A stretch of DNA of 64,000 nucleotides from Flavobacterium weaverense (lineage in GTDB: Bacteria; Bacteroidota; Bacteroidia; Flavobacteriales; Flavobacteriaceae). Position numbers and translations under genes: made by a program. The first letter of the stretch is position 1. The number at the start of each line of letters is the position of its first letter. The stretch lies in the NCBI RefSeq assembly GCF_003688495.1, contig NZ_REFH01000009.1:620001-684000 (forward strand). The letters run 5' to 3'. Shown piece after piece: positions 46,202 to 55,144 of this stretch. Under the pieces are notes generated by a model, which worked only from the letters and a program-made list of their open reading frames with translations, did no database searches and had not been told where the DNA came from.

Positions 46202-46969
46202 ATGAAATATTTTGTAGTTTTCTTTTTTTTAGTCCTATCTATAACTGCAATTGCGCAAGTTAAAGAGCCTTCACAGAAAGTTAATGGTATAATTATTAGT
46301 AATACTACCCGGGAACCCTTAGTCGGCGTTAATATAATTAATGTCAACAAAGTAAGAGGTGCCACTACTGATTTAGGAGGATACTTTGAACTAGATGTTC
46401 AAGTAAATGACACCCTTCATATAACTAGCTTAGGATTCCAATCGTTACGCGTACGCGTTACTAACGACTGGATAAAAAACAAAAGCACAAAAATCCAACT
46501 AACAGAAAAAGCAATTGCACTTGAAGAAGTTGTAATTCGACCATTCAATTTAACTGGTTATCTAGAAGTTGACACTAAAATCATTCCTATCAAAGAAAAC
46601 TTTAGATATAGTATTTCTGGACTTACTCAAGGTTATGAAGCTGGTGAATATTCTCCTAACGCATTTGGAAGAGTCCTCGGATCAATTTTTAATCCTGCAG
46701 ACGTTCTCTACAATTTCTTTGGTAAAAACCCTAAAGAATTGAAAAAATTAAAGGAGATGAAAAAGGATGACACCGTTAGAAATCTTTTAGAATCTAAATT
46801 TGATAGAGAGATGATTGCTGTGTTATTAGGAGTTGAAAAAAATGAAATAGCTGAAATTTTACAACGTTGTAACTATTCTGAATCATTTATTCAAACGGCA
46901 AATGACTTACAAATAATGGACGCCATAAGCGGATGTTACGAAGAATACAAAATTCTAAAGAAGAAATAA
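46202..46969 (+). CDS. Secreted carboxypeptidase-regulatory-like domain protein
   Basis: Signal peptide (1-18, AIA-QV), then a CarboxypepD_reg-like beta-sandwich (about 25-110: VNGIIISNTTREPLVGVNII, ATTDLGGYFELDVQVNDTLH, ITSLGFQSLRV). The rest (about 115-255) is helical and uncharacterised (EYKILKKK end). The domain usually opens SusC/TonB receptors, but here it stands alone without plug or barrel. Periplasmic or outer-membrane-associated; role unknown. A terminator follows. Confidence 0.8.
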   Translation: MKYFVVFFFLVLSITAIAQVKEPSQKVNGIIISNTTREPLVGVNIINVNKVRGATTDLGGYFELDVQVNDTLHITSLGFQSLRVRVTNDWIKNKSTKIQLTEKAIALEEVVIRPFNLTGYLEVDTKIIPIKENFRYSISGLTQGYEAGEYSPNAFGRVLGSIFNPADVLYNFFGKNPKELKKLKEMKKDDTVRNLLESKFDREMIAVLLGVEKNEIAEILQRCNYSESFIQTANDLQIMDAISGCYEEYKILKKK

Positions 46970-47013
46970 AAGTAAATAAAATTTAAAACTATCTTATTCG
47001 AAATTTTAAATAT

Positions 47014-47048
47014 AAATCCTCAATTACTAAAGTAGTTGGGGATTTTTT
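47014..47048 (+). terminator. Intrinsic terminator
   Basis: AATCCTCAATTACT pairs with AGTAGTTGGGGATT (G-T pairs and one mismatch) and leads into seven T residues. Confidence 0.75.
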
Positions 47049-47130
47049 TAAACTTTTTATTGACTCAAAATCAAAAAAAATTACATATATTTACTTACAA
47101 TAATTAAACCTAATTTTAAATATCTAGATC

Positions 47131-47241
47131 ATGGCAAAAAGTCAAGACGCAAAGAAAGTTGCGAAAAAAGAGCCTTTAAAAACAGCAAAGGAAAAGAAAG
47201 AAGAAAAAAGAGATAAGAAAAACGCACCAAAAAGAGATTAG
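47131..47241 (+). CDS. 36-residue lysine-rich small protein
   Basis: The ATG at 47131 opens MAKSQDAKKVAKKEPLKTAK followed by EKKEEKRDKKNAPKRD. About two-fifths of residues are lysine or arginine. The ORF has an isolated upstream region and a strong terminator 10 bp downstream, which argues for a real transcription unit. I recall similar MAKSQDAKK-type small proteins in flavobacteria. A nucleic-acid or ribosome association is possible from charge alone; function unknown. Confidence 0.6.
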   Translation: MAKSQDAKKVAKKEPLKTAKEKKEEKRDKKNAPKRD

Positions 47242-47250
47242 GTACGAATA

Positions 47251-47289
47251 AAAAAAAGGCTATTAAAATTATTTTAATAGCCTTTTTTT
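47251..47289. terminator. Strong bidirectional terminator
   Basis: GGCTATTAAAAT and ATTTTAATAGCC form a perfect 12-bp stem over one loop base, flanked by seven A and seven T residues. It serves the small Lys-rich gene and the convergent guaB. Confidence 0.88.
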
Positions 47290-47306
47290 AGATTTCAAAA
47301 AGAAAT

Positions 47307-48779
47307 TTATCTTGAATAATTTGGAGCTTCTTTTGTAATAGTCACATTATGAGGATGACTTTCATTAATTCCACTGGCAGTAATTCTAACAAAACGTCCA
47401 GTCTCTTGCAAAGTTGGAATGTCTTTTGAACCACAATAACCCATTCCTGCACGAAGACCACCAATAAACTGTTGCATACTCTCGTTTAATTCGCCTTTAT
47501 ATGGCACACGACCTACAATTCCTTCTGGAACTAATTTCTTAACATCATCTTCAACATCTTGAAAATAGCGATCTTTTGAACCTTCTTGCATTGCTTCAAC
47601 AGAACCCATTCCTCTATAAGACTTGAATTTTCTTCCTTCGAATATAATAGTCTCTCCAGGAGATTCCATTGTACCTGCAAGCAATGAACCTAGCATAACA
47701 CAGTCAGCACCCGCTGCAATTGCTTTAGGAATATCACCTGTGTAACGTATTCCACCATCAGCAATTACGGGAACACCTGTTCCTCTTATAGCCGCAGCTA
47801 CTTCAAGTACTGCAGAGAATTGTGGAAATCCTACACCAGCGACAATACGAGTTGTACATATTGAGCCTGGACCAATACCTACTTTTACACCGTCAGCACC
47901 ATTTTCAACTAAATATTTAGCTGCTTCTGGAGTAGCAATATTACCTACTATAACATCTAATTCTGGAAATTTAGCTTTTACCGCTTTTAATACATCTACA
48001 ACACCTTTTGTATGTCCGTGAGCTGTATCAATGATCACAGCGTCAACTCCAGCGTTTACTAAAGCAGTTGCTCTTTCTACCGCATCAGCAGTAACACCTA
48101 AAGCAGCAGCTACTCTTAAACGTCCAAATTTATCTTTGTTAGCGTTTGGTTTTTGAGTTAATTTAGTAATATCTCTGAATGTAATTAAACCAACCAATTC
48201 ATATTTGTCATTTACAACCGGTAATTTTTCAATTTTATGTCCTTGTAAAACAATTTCAGCTTGTTCTAGAGAAGTACCTTCTGGAACGGTCACTAAATTT
48301 TCAGTAGTCATAACCTCAACAATAGCTCTTGCGCCATTTTTTTCAAAACGCAAATCTCTATTAGTTACAATACCTTTTAGAATTTTATTTTCATCTACAA
48401 TTGGAATACCGCCAATACCATATTCCTTCATAGCATTTTTAGCATCTGCAACTGTCGAAGTCAACGGTAAAGTTACAGGATCAATAATCATCCCTGACTC
48501 AGCACGTTTTACTTTTCTAACTTTAGCAGCCTGCTGCTCAATAGTCATATTTTTATGCAAAACACCAATTCCTCCCTCTTGCGCCATAGCTATTGCCATA
48601 GAACTTTGAGTCACTGTATCCATAGCAGCGGATACAATAGGAACATTAAGCGTTATATTTCTTGAAAATTTTGATTTGATACTCACTTCGCGTGGAAGCA
48701 CATTTGAGTAATTTGGAACTAATAAAACATCATCGTAAGTTAATCCTTCACCGATAATTTTAGAGTTGTGTGCGATCAT
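47307..48779 (-). CDS. guaB: IMP dehydrogenase
   Basis: Oxidises IMP to XMP with NAD, the first dedicated step of GMP synthesis. The barrel is split by two CBS domains (about 95-205). Seen: GLTYDDVLLVPNYSNVLPRE at the start, the phosphate and active-site loop GIGPGSICTTRIVAGVGFPQ with catalytic cysteine, DGGIRYTGDIPKAIAAGADC, and the mobile flap around YKGELNESMQQFIGG. Length 490 is normal. A -7 element lies upstream at 48809-48816. Confidence 0.97.
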   Translation of the reverse strand: MIAHNSKIIGEGLTYDDVLLVPNYSNVLPREVSIKSKFSRNITLNVPIVSAAMDTVTQSSMAIAMAQEGGIGVLHKNMTIEQQAAKVRKVKRAESGMIIDPVTLPLTSTVADAKNAMKEYGIGGIPIVDENKILKGIVTNRDLRFEKNGARAIVEVMTTENLVTVPEGTSLEQAEIVLQGHKIEKLPVVNDKYELVGLITFRDITKLTQKPNANKDKFGRLRVAAALGVTADAVERATALVNAGVDAVIIDTAHGHTKGVVDVLKAVKAKFPELDVIVGNIATPEAAKYLVENGADGVKVGIGPGSICTTRIVAGVGFPQFSAVLEVAAAIRGTGVPVIADGGIRYTGDIPKAIAAGADCVMLGSLLAGTMESPGETIIFEGRKFKSYRGMGSVEAMQEGSKDRYFQDVEDDVKKLVPEGIVGRVPYKGELNESMQQFIGGLRAGMGYCGSKDIPTLQETGRFVRITASGINESHPHNVTITKEAPNYSR

Positions 48780-48808
48780 TGCAATTGTAGTTGGAGTTTA
48801 ATTGCGTG

Positions 48809-48816
48809 CAAATATA
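48809..48816 (-). promoter_or_regulatory. guaB -7 element
   Basis: On the minus strand TATATTTG followed by CACG, 29 bp before the guaB ATG. Confidence 0.6.
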
Positions 48817-48938
48817 CATAATCTTAAGTAAAAAAACAGAGTTCTTGCAGAATAAATAATTAAATTGCGGTTCAAACTCAATTCTTTGAGTTAAAAGCAT
48901 TAATTAGTTTCCTTTAAATAATCCATAATTATTTCCGT

Positions 48939-51443
48939 ATGATAGAATCTGAAACTGATTTGAAAGGACTTTCTACTGAAGATGTATTACAATCTAGAAC
49001 ATCATTTGGTGCCAATAGTATAGATCATGCGAAAAAAAACATCTTTCTAAATTCAGTTAAAGAAATGGTAGTGGAACCTATGTTCTTGCTACTATTAACA
49101 GCGACAAGTATATACTTTATAACTGGTGATTATGGAAATGGTATTTTCATGGCTGCCGCAATTCTATTAGTCTCTGCGATATCACTTTACCAAGAGTCAA
49201 AAAGTAGATCAGCTGTCAACGCTTTAAAAAAGCTATCGCAACCTAAAAGTAAAGTGATTCGTAACGGCGAGACAATTGAAATAGCAAGCGAAGAAATAGT
49301 AGTTGGAGATTTACTACAATGTGAAGAAGGAACCTTTATTCCTGCTGATGGAATAATTGTCAAATCCAACGACTTTGCTGTAAATGAATCCGTATTAACG
49401 GGAGAATCAATGGCGGTACTTAAAAGTGAGTCGTCAACTATAAAAACTGTTTTTCTTGGAACTATTGTAACAAGTGGCTTAGCAATCTGTAAAGTAACCA
49501 CTGTTGGAAATAAAACAGAGCTAGGAAAAATAGGAAAAAGCTTAGAAAACATTGTAGAGGAAAAAACTCCTTTACAAGTACAAATGGGGAACTTCGTAAA
49601 AAAAATGTCATTAGTTGGTTTAGTGATTTTTGCTTTTGTGTGGGCAATAAATTATTACAATTCAAATGAAGTTTTAGACAGTCTGCTAAAAGCACTGACT
49701 CTTGCCATGAGTATTATTCCAGAAGAAATCCCCGTGGCTTTTACCACTTTTATGGCTCTTGGTTCTTGGAGACTATTGAAAATGGGGATTATCGTAAAGC
49801 AAACAAAGACTGTTGAAACTTTAGGTAGTGCCACGGTTATTTGCACAGACAAAACAGGAACTATTACTGAGAACAAAATGAGTTTAGCGCAATGTTACAC
49901 TTTATCTGACAACAGTGTAAATGATAATTTTTCTGAGAATAGTACTATTGAACTATTGACAATCGCAATGTGGGCAAGTGAGCCAATTCCTTTCGACCCT
50001 ATGGAAATTGCTTTACATGATGCCTATTCAAAATTGAATATTGCAGATGAACGTCCTAACTTTAAATTAGTTCATGAATACCCATTATCAGGAAAACCTC
50101 CGATGATGACTCACGTTTTCGAAAATAAAAATGGAAAACGAATTATAGCTGCTAAAGGTGCAACCGAAGCATTGATAGCGACTTCAAATTTATCCTCAGA
50201 AGAGAAAGAGCAAGTTTTATCTGCAATGAAAAAAATGGCCTTACAAGGTTATCGCGTTCTAGGTGTTGGACTTACTCCATTTTCAAGCACTACTTATCCT
50301 GTAAAACAGCAAGACTTTTCATTTGAATTTAAAGGATTAGTCGCTTTTTACGATCCTCCAAAAGCGAATATAAAAGCTACTTTTGAAACCTTGTACGATG
50401 CTGGAATTCAATTAAAAATCGTAACCGGTGATAATGCCGAAACAACCGCTACAATTGCGAAGCAAATAGGTTTTAGAAACGCAGACAAAACATTGAATGG
50501 AGATGAATTAATGGCAATGGATGAGGAAACTCTTAAAGCACGCGTCATGGAAACTGCCATTTTTACAAGAATGTTTCCTGAAGCCAAACTAAAAATTATT
50601 AAAGCTTTAAAAGATAATAATCAAATCGTTGCTATGACTGGTGATGGTGTGAATGATGGACCCGCTTTGAAATCAGCACACATAGGAATTGCGATGGGAA
50701 AAAAGGGAACTGAAATTGCTAAACAAGCCGCTAATCTTATCCTTGTCGATGATGATTTTTCTAAAATGATCGACGCTATCGCCATGGGAAGAAAAATTTA
50801 CAGCAACTTAAAAAAAGCGATACAGTATATCATTTCAATACATATTCCCATCATATTGATTGTGTTCATTCCGCTCGCTTTAGGATGGATTTATCCTAAT
50901 ATATTTTCTCCGGTACACGTAATATTTCTTGAGATAATTATGGGGCCAACGTGTTCCATTATTTACGAAAACGAACCTATGGAACGAAATTTAATGCAAG
51001 TACAACCACGCCCTTTTACAAATACTTTTTTTAAATTAAAAGAAATTACAATCAGCATAATTCAAGGAATAGTTATTACAATAGGACTACTATTTGTCTA
51101 TCAATATTGCCTTTACAGCAACTGTTCTGAAAGCACTACTAGAACTTTAGTTTTCGTAACATTGATTTCTTCAAATATCTTTCTAACGTTGACAAATCGT
51201 TCCTTCTACTATTCTGTACTGACTACTTTAAAATATAAAAACAATTTAGTATTCATTATTATAAGCGCAACAGTTTTACTTACCGCAGCTTTATTGTTCA
51301 TCCCATTATTTGCAAGCTTTTTTGAGTTCGAAAGAGTTTCTGCTTCCCAAATAGTTTTGAGCGTTTTAGTTGGTTTTATTTCTGTTTTATGGATAGAAAT
51401 ATATAAAGCATTTAAAAGAAGAAAAGTACATTATAATAAATAA
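48939..51443 (+). CDS. P-type cation-transporting ATPase
   Basis: An 834-residue P-type ATPase. An N-terminal cation-ATPase domain (LKGLSTEDVLQSRTSFGANS), TGES near 155, the phosphorylation site D in ICTDKTGTITENKM (near 304), the KGA nucleotide-site near 405 and GDGVNDGPALKSAHIGIAMG are all present, with about ten membrane helices. The helix-4 ion motif reads PEEIPVAF in place of the PEGLP of classical calcium pumps. Calcium is the usual guess for the subfamily, but the ion cannot be fixed from sequence. It is a single gene. Confidence 0.88.
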   Translation: MIESETDLKGLSTEDVLQSRTSFGANSIDHAKKNIFLNSVKEMVVEPMFLLLLTATSIYFITGDYGNGIFMAAAILLVSAISLYQESKSRSAVNALKKLSQPKSKVIRNGETIEIASEEIVVGDLLQCEEGTFIPADGIIVKSNDFAVNESVLTGESMAVLKSESSTIKTVFLGTIVTSGLAICKVTTVGNKTELGKIGKSLENIVEEKTPLQVQMGNFVKKMSLVGLVIFAFVWAINYYNSNEVLDSLLKALTLAMSIIPEEIPVAFTTFMALGSWRLLKMGIIVKQTKTVETLGSATVICTDKTGTITENKMSLAQCYTLSDNSVNDNFSENSTIELLTIAMWASEPIPFDPMEIALHDAYSKLNIADERPNFKLVHEYPLSGKPPMMTHVFENKNGKRIIAAKGATEALIATSNLSSEEKEQVLSAMKKMALQGYRVLGVGLTPFSSTTYPVKQQDFSFEFKGLVAFYDPPKANIKATFETLYDAGIQLKIVTGDNAETTATIAKQIGFRNADKTLNGDELMAMDEETLKARVMETAIFTRMFPEAKLKIIKALKDNNQIVAMTGDGVNDGPALKSAHIGIAMGKKGTEIAKQAANLILVDDDFSKMIDAIAMGRKIYSNLKKAIQYIISIHIPIILIVFIPLALGWIYPNIFSPVHVIFLEIIMGPTCSIIYENEPMERNLMQVQPRPFTNTFFKLKEITISIIQGIVITIGLLFVYQYCLYSNCSESTTRTLVFVTLISSNIFLTLTNRSFYYSVLTTLKYKNNLVFIIISATVLLTAALLFIPLFASFFEFERVSASQIVLSVLVGFISVLWIEIYKAFKRRKVHYNK

Positions 51444-51446
51444 TTT

Positions 51447-52841
51447 TTATTTTTTGGTTTTCCGTATTATGACATTAAGTCCTAATTGAAAGGAAAGACT
51501 ATTTGCTTTACTTACATCATGATATTCCAAAAGATTATCAGCAAGAACATAGAAATTTACAGGTCCAAAGTGACTTGATAATCCTAATCCAATATTTTTA
51601 TAAGAATACGAATCTAGAGTGTAAGTTGCTTTCAGTAGTAAAGACTTAAACAATTTTCTTCTATAATAAGTCGTAAAAGCTACTAGAGGAGTTCTTGGTG
51701 TTGTCATCATAAACAACTGTGCTCCTACTGCGCTTTTAAAAGTCGTTTCAGAATTATAATCTAGACAATCGCAATCCTCAGGTCTTTCTTCGTTAAACGA
51801 AAACTGAACTGAACCATTAAACTTAATAGGACGCCATGTTGTGTAGTTATTATATAATGTATCTAAAGGTATAGCTTCTTTAAATTCTTCATAAGCGTTT
51901 TCAATCGATTCGCCAGAACTGAATTTTGGAATCACTCCTTTATAATCGTAAATACCTTTTAAAGATAAACTCTCAACTTCTTTCGAATGTCTTATAAAAC
52001 CGATGTCCAAAACGCTAGCAGTAAGTTGTATGTTTTTCTTTGGATAATAAGTAAAACCAGCGTCAAACCCCAGTCCTAGATTACCGCTTAAAAAGGCTCT
52101 CTTCGTTATGTCCTTGACAACATTAGAATCATCATTTTTATCATCATATTTAGCAATTCCAGAAGTGTTTAATTGTAATTGAGAATATATTACTTGCTCG
52201 TAAACTCCTATAGATGATGGAATCGTGTAAATATAACCAGAGTTAGAAGTAGAAGTAGCATTGTAAATACTTGAATAGATCTTTCCCCTGAAACCTGCAA
52301 TAAATTTTTCATTGATGTTTTTATGAAAGCCAATATGAAACACAGATAACATTTCTGCCTTAACATTTAAATCTTCCAAATTAAAAACTTTACCTAAGTA
52401 ATCTCTATTTCCATCCAATGCTAAAACAGCAAAGTCTTTTGGGACATAACTCAATAAATCTAGTTCCTGATACATACCAAAGGAAATATAAGAATCATAC
52501 TTTTCTCCAGCAATTTTAAAACCACCATTAAAAATCTCTAATTGCTGATTTACCGACAGTTTATCATTTCTGCTGGCGGTAAATACTACAGCTTTTAACT
52601 TCTTATCAAAGTCGATTCCGTTATCAGCGAATAAATCGTAAGCAGAGAAGCCGCTTGATGCCGCATTAGCAGAAATACCAGAAATTAATGGGATACCAAA
52701 ATACCAGTCATATTTAAAATCAGATCCTGGGTTAGTGAGTAACGACTGCGGAACAGAAGTGAAATTATATAAGATTTGCTTATTCTGCGAAAAGCAATTA
52801 AGAGCGAGTAACAATGCTAAAATTAGTATAGACTTTCTCAT
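51447..52841 (-). CDS. DUF5723 outer-membrane protein
   Basis: Signal peptide (1-18, CFS-QN), then beta-rich sequence of DUF5723 type: TSVPQSLLTNPGSDFKYDWY, FGIPLISGISANAASSGFSA, GFDAGFTYYPKKNIQLTASV, LTDGLGLSSH-like end (GLGLSSHFGPVNFYVLADNL). About 464 residues as usual. Outer-membrane barrel of unknown role. The start overlaps the stop of the lipoprotein gene by 4 bp, so the two are translationally coupled and may work together. Confidence 0.8.
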   Translation of the reverse strand: MRKSILILALLLALNCFSQNKQILYNFTSVPQSLLTNPGSDFKYDWYFGIPLISGISANAASSGFSAYDLFADNGIDFDKKLKAVVFTASRNDKLSVNQQLEIFNGGFKIAGEKYDSYISFGMYQELDLLSYVPKDFAVLALDGNRDYLGKVFNLEDLNVKAEMLSVFHIGFHKNINEKFIAGFRGKIYSSIYNATSTSNSGYIYTIPSSIGVYEQVIYSQLQLNTSGIAKYDDKNDDSNVVKDITKRAFLSGNLGLGFDAGFTYYPKKNIQLTASVLDIGFIRHSKEVESLSLKGIYDYKGVIPKFSSGESIENAYEEFKEAIPLDTLYNNYTTWRPIKFNGSVQFSFNEERPEDCDCLDYNSETTFKSAVGAQLFMMTTPRTPLVAFTTYYRRKLFKSLLLKATYTLDSYSYKNIGLGLSSHFGPVNFYVLADNLLEYHDVSKANSLSFQLGLNVIIRKTKK

Positions 52842-53386
52842 TCTACTACTAGATAAGCTGTGAGCCCTGATTTCATTTTAAACTTACCTTGATTGAAAGG
52901 AATACTCGTAAATTGAGGGGATTGATTGAGATTAAAAATAATTTTAGTAGTTTCTTTTAACTGTTCAAGTGAAGAGCCAACTATGATATCAGTTTTTGGG
53001 ATTTTATTTTCTCCAAAGGTATATGCTGGAATCGATAGACTTTGTGAGTAGACAATATCATCATTCTTATTTAAAAAATAAAGACCAACAACATATGCAC
53101 GATTAATAGTGTTTGAAAGTTCGAAGTAAAGCTCCACTTTTTTTAATCGACGTCTAAAAAAAGAATCATTGAATAATTCAATTTTTGATTCTTCACTAAA
53201 ACTAGTTTGTTGTATTCCACTGCCTGCGAAATCTTTTGAATCGATTTCAAAAGAGCCTAAGTTTGTAATAATAACAGGTTCTATCTTTAAATCGTTAGCC
53301 TGACTGAAATCTAAATCACTAGAGCACGAATAAGCAAAGAAGGAAAGCAATGCTACTAAAAATAGATTTGAACTTCTTACTATCAT
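52838..53386 (-). CDS. Lipoprotein coupled to the DUF5723 gene
   Basis: A 182-residue protein with a lipoprotein signal (lipobox FAYSC, cysteine near 21), then a beta-rich soluble domain (ELYFELSNTINRAYVVGLYF, DDIVYSQSLSIPAYTFGENK). No known domain is recognised. It overlaps the DUF5723 gene by 4 bp. Probably an outer-membrane-anchored partner of that barrel. Confidence 0.75.
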   Translation of the reverse strand: MIVRSSNLFLVALLSFFAYSCSSDLDFSQANDLKIEPVIITNLGSFEIDSKDFAGSGIQQTSFSEESKIELFNDSFFRRRLKKVELYFELSNTINRAYVVGLYFLNKNDDIVYSQSLSIPAYTFGENKIPKTDIIVGSSLEQLKETTKIIFNLNQSPQFTSIPFNQGKFKMKSGLTAYLVVE

Positions 53387-53488
53387 ACTATTCTAATTAA
53401 AAGAGGAATTGAAAGCAAAATATTAAATACGCCGATTCTAAATTACGTTTTTAATACTAAAAAACTCTTTTTTTACAATAGAAAAATT

Positions 53489-54352
53489 TTAATGGTATTC
53501 GCCAAATAATTTTGAAGCTTCGTTATAAGCGCTTTCAAAGCTAGTCGGACTTAAATTAATAGTTGCTTTTTCGGCGGTGAAGTAGGACAGTAATTTCTCT
53601 GTTGGCATATTACCTGTTAGATTATCTGTTGCCATTGGACAACCACCAAAACCTTGAATAGCACCATCAAAACGACGACAACCAGCTTTGTAAGCAGCGT
53701 CAATTTTTTCAAACCATTTATCAGGAGTGGTGTGCAAATGAGCTCCAAATTCCACATTAGGATAGGCAGGAATTAGACTTGAGAATAAATAGGATATAAC
53801 ATCTGGCGCAGAACTTCCCACTGTATCAGAAAGCGACAGAATTTTAACACCCATATCAGCTAGTTTGCTCGTCCATTCACCAACAATTTCTACATTCCAG
53901 GGATCACCATAAGGATTACCAAAACCCATAGATAAATAAGCCACTACTTCTTTGTTAGTATGATCTGCAATTTCAAGAATCTCTTGTAAAGTGACTAAAG
54001 ACTCTGCAATCGTCTTGTGCGTATTTCGCATTTGGAAATTCTCAGATATTGAAAAAGGGAAGCCCAAATATTGTATTTCAGAATGTACCGAAGCTAATTT
54101 TGCACCTTGTGTATTAGCAATAATTGCTAATAACTTGCTATTTGTTTGAGACAAATCAAGCTGTGATAAAACTTCAGCAGTGTCTTGCATTTGCGGAATA
54201 GCCTTAGGTGAAACAAAACTTCCAAAGTCGATACTATCAAAACCCACTCTTAACAAAGCTTGAATATAAGCTACTTTTTTCTCAGTAGGAATAAAGGGCT
54301 TAATGCCTTGCATTGCGTCGCGCGGACATTCTATAATTTTTATTGGCTCCAT
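53489..54352 (-). CDS. Hydroxymethylglutaryl-CoA lyase-like enzyme
   Basis: A TIM-barrel HMGL-family enzyme. It has the metal/catalytic ECPRDAMQGI opening (RDxxQ kept), DFGSFVSPKAIPQM, the HLH pair in GAHLHTTPDKW, and the cysteine loop GFGGCPMATDNLTGNMPTE, which matches the mobile catalytic cysteine loop of HMG-CoA lyase. It would cleave HMG-CoA to acetyl-CoA and acetoacetate in leucine breakdown. Divergent position to the satD operon, with a 180-bp space. Confidence 0.85.
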   Translation of the reverse strand: MEPIKIIECPRDAMQGIKPFIPTEKKVAYIQALLRVGFDSIDFGSFVSPKAIPQMQDTAEVLSQLDLSQTNSKLLAIIANTQGAKLASVHSEIQYLGFPFSISENFQMRNTHKTIAESLVTLQEILEIADHTNKEVVAYLSMGFGNPYGDPWNVEIVGEWTSKLADMGVKILSLSDTVGSSAPDVISYLFSSLIPAYPNVEFGAHLHTTPDKWFEKIDAAYKAGCRRFDGAIQGFGGCPMATDNLTGNMPTEKLLSYFTAEKATINLSPTSFESAYNEASKLFGEYH

Positions 54353-54417
54353 AGGTAGCCAAAGATACTAAAGAAATTCTTTTTACGAAATCGTTTTCTA
54401 TATAAAAAAAACAGCAA

Positions 54418-54495
54418 ATATTACGCTTTATCGTAATATAATTAAATATTACGCTTTTATGTAATAAATTAATATATTACACATTATGGTAATAT
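54418..54495 (+). promoter_or_regulatory. Three-copy palindromic operator array upstream of the SatD gene
   Basis: Three copies of ATATTAC-N8-GTAATA start at 54418, 54446 and 54474, exactly 28 bp apart. Copies 1 and 3 are perfect 7-bp palindromes; copy 2 ends GTAATAA. The last copy ends 2 bp before the -33 TTG of the promoter, a good position for repression. The obvious candidate binder is the downstream SatD-family protein, which has a C-terminal helix-turn-helix (inference). Confidence 0.8.
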
Positions 54496-54497
54496 AA

Positions 54498-54528
54498 TTG
54501 TTTTTTATCAAATATTAAGTTACTTTTG
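54498..54528 (+). promoter_or_regulatory. Promoter of the SatD-DUF3307 operon
   Basis: TTG at 54498-54500 and TACTTTTG at 54521-54528 with 20 bp between match the Bacteroidota -33/-7 consensus. The ATG is at 54533, so transcription would begin at or next to the start codon. Confidence 0.75.
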
Positions 54529-54532
54529 AAAT

Positions 54533-55144
54533 ATGACTGCAATACTCACAGCCGATATAATCAATTCAAGAAAGTTAACATCTTCAAATTGGATGGATGA
54601 CTTAAAAGCTCTGCTAAACACCTTTGGCAAAACTCCAACTAATTGGGAAATATATCGCGGAGATGAGTTCCAACTCGAAATAAAGAATCCTGAAGATGCC
54701 TTATTTGTTGCGTTCCAAATCAAAGCATTTTTCAAATCAATCAAATTAGATGCTAGAATCAGCATCGGATTTGGTGAAAAAACATTTAAAACGCGGAAAA
54801 TAGCGGAAAGTAATGGAACGGCATTTATTCGTTCAGGAGAAACATTTGAGACTCTAAAAAAGCAAAAACTAAACTTAGCTATACACTCTTCTAATCAAGA
54901 ATTTGATCAAGAAATAAATTTGATGCTAAAATTAAGTTTATCTTTCATGGATAATTGGCTACAACAGTCGGCTGAATTTATTCTAATTGCATTACAAAAC
55001 CCAACACTTTCACAAGAAGAAATTGGTTTAAAAATAGGTATAAATCAAGCTGCTGTGAGTAGAAGACAAAAACGTTCAAACTATGAACTAATAATTGAAC
55101 TGGAACGTCATTTTAGAAAAAAAATTAAAACAATAGTAGAATGA
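54533..55144 (+). CDS. SatD-family protein with C-terminal helix-turn-helix
   Basis: A 203-residue protein that opens MTAILTADIINSRKL, the SatD-family signature, followed by the RGDEFQLEIKNPEDAL region (about 43-58) and ARISIGFGE, resembling a degenerate nucleotide-cyclase-type fold. Residues about 157-185 (LSQEEIGLKIGINQAAVSRR) form a helix-turn-helix with the recognition helix QAAVSRRQKR. Its promoter is overlain by three palindromes, so autoregulation is likely. It overlaps the DUF3307 gene by 4 bp (ATGA). The pairing of the two families is common in Bacteroidota; their joint role is unknown. Confidence 0.82.
   Translation: MTAILTADIINSRKLTSSNWMDDLKALLNTFGKTPTNWEIYRGDEFQLEIKNPEDALFVAFQIKAFFKSIKLDARISIGFGEKTFKTRKIAESNGTAFIRSGETFETLKKQKLNLAIHSSNQEFDQEINLMLKLSLSFMDNWLQQSAEFILIALQNPTLSQEEIGLKIGINQAAVSRRQKRSNYELIIELERHFRKKIKTIVE

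Noticed and set aside
54418..54495. Possible tiny CRISPR array (regular 28-bp period)
   Set aside because: The units are 22-bp palindromes with 6-bp gaps in a promoter, not repeats with unique 30-bp spacers, and no cas gene is near.
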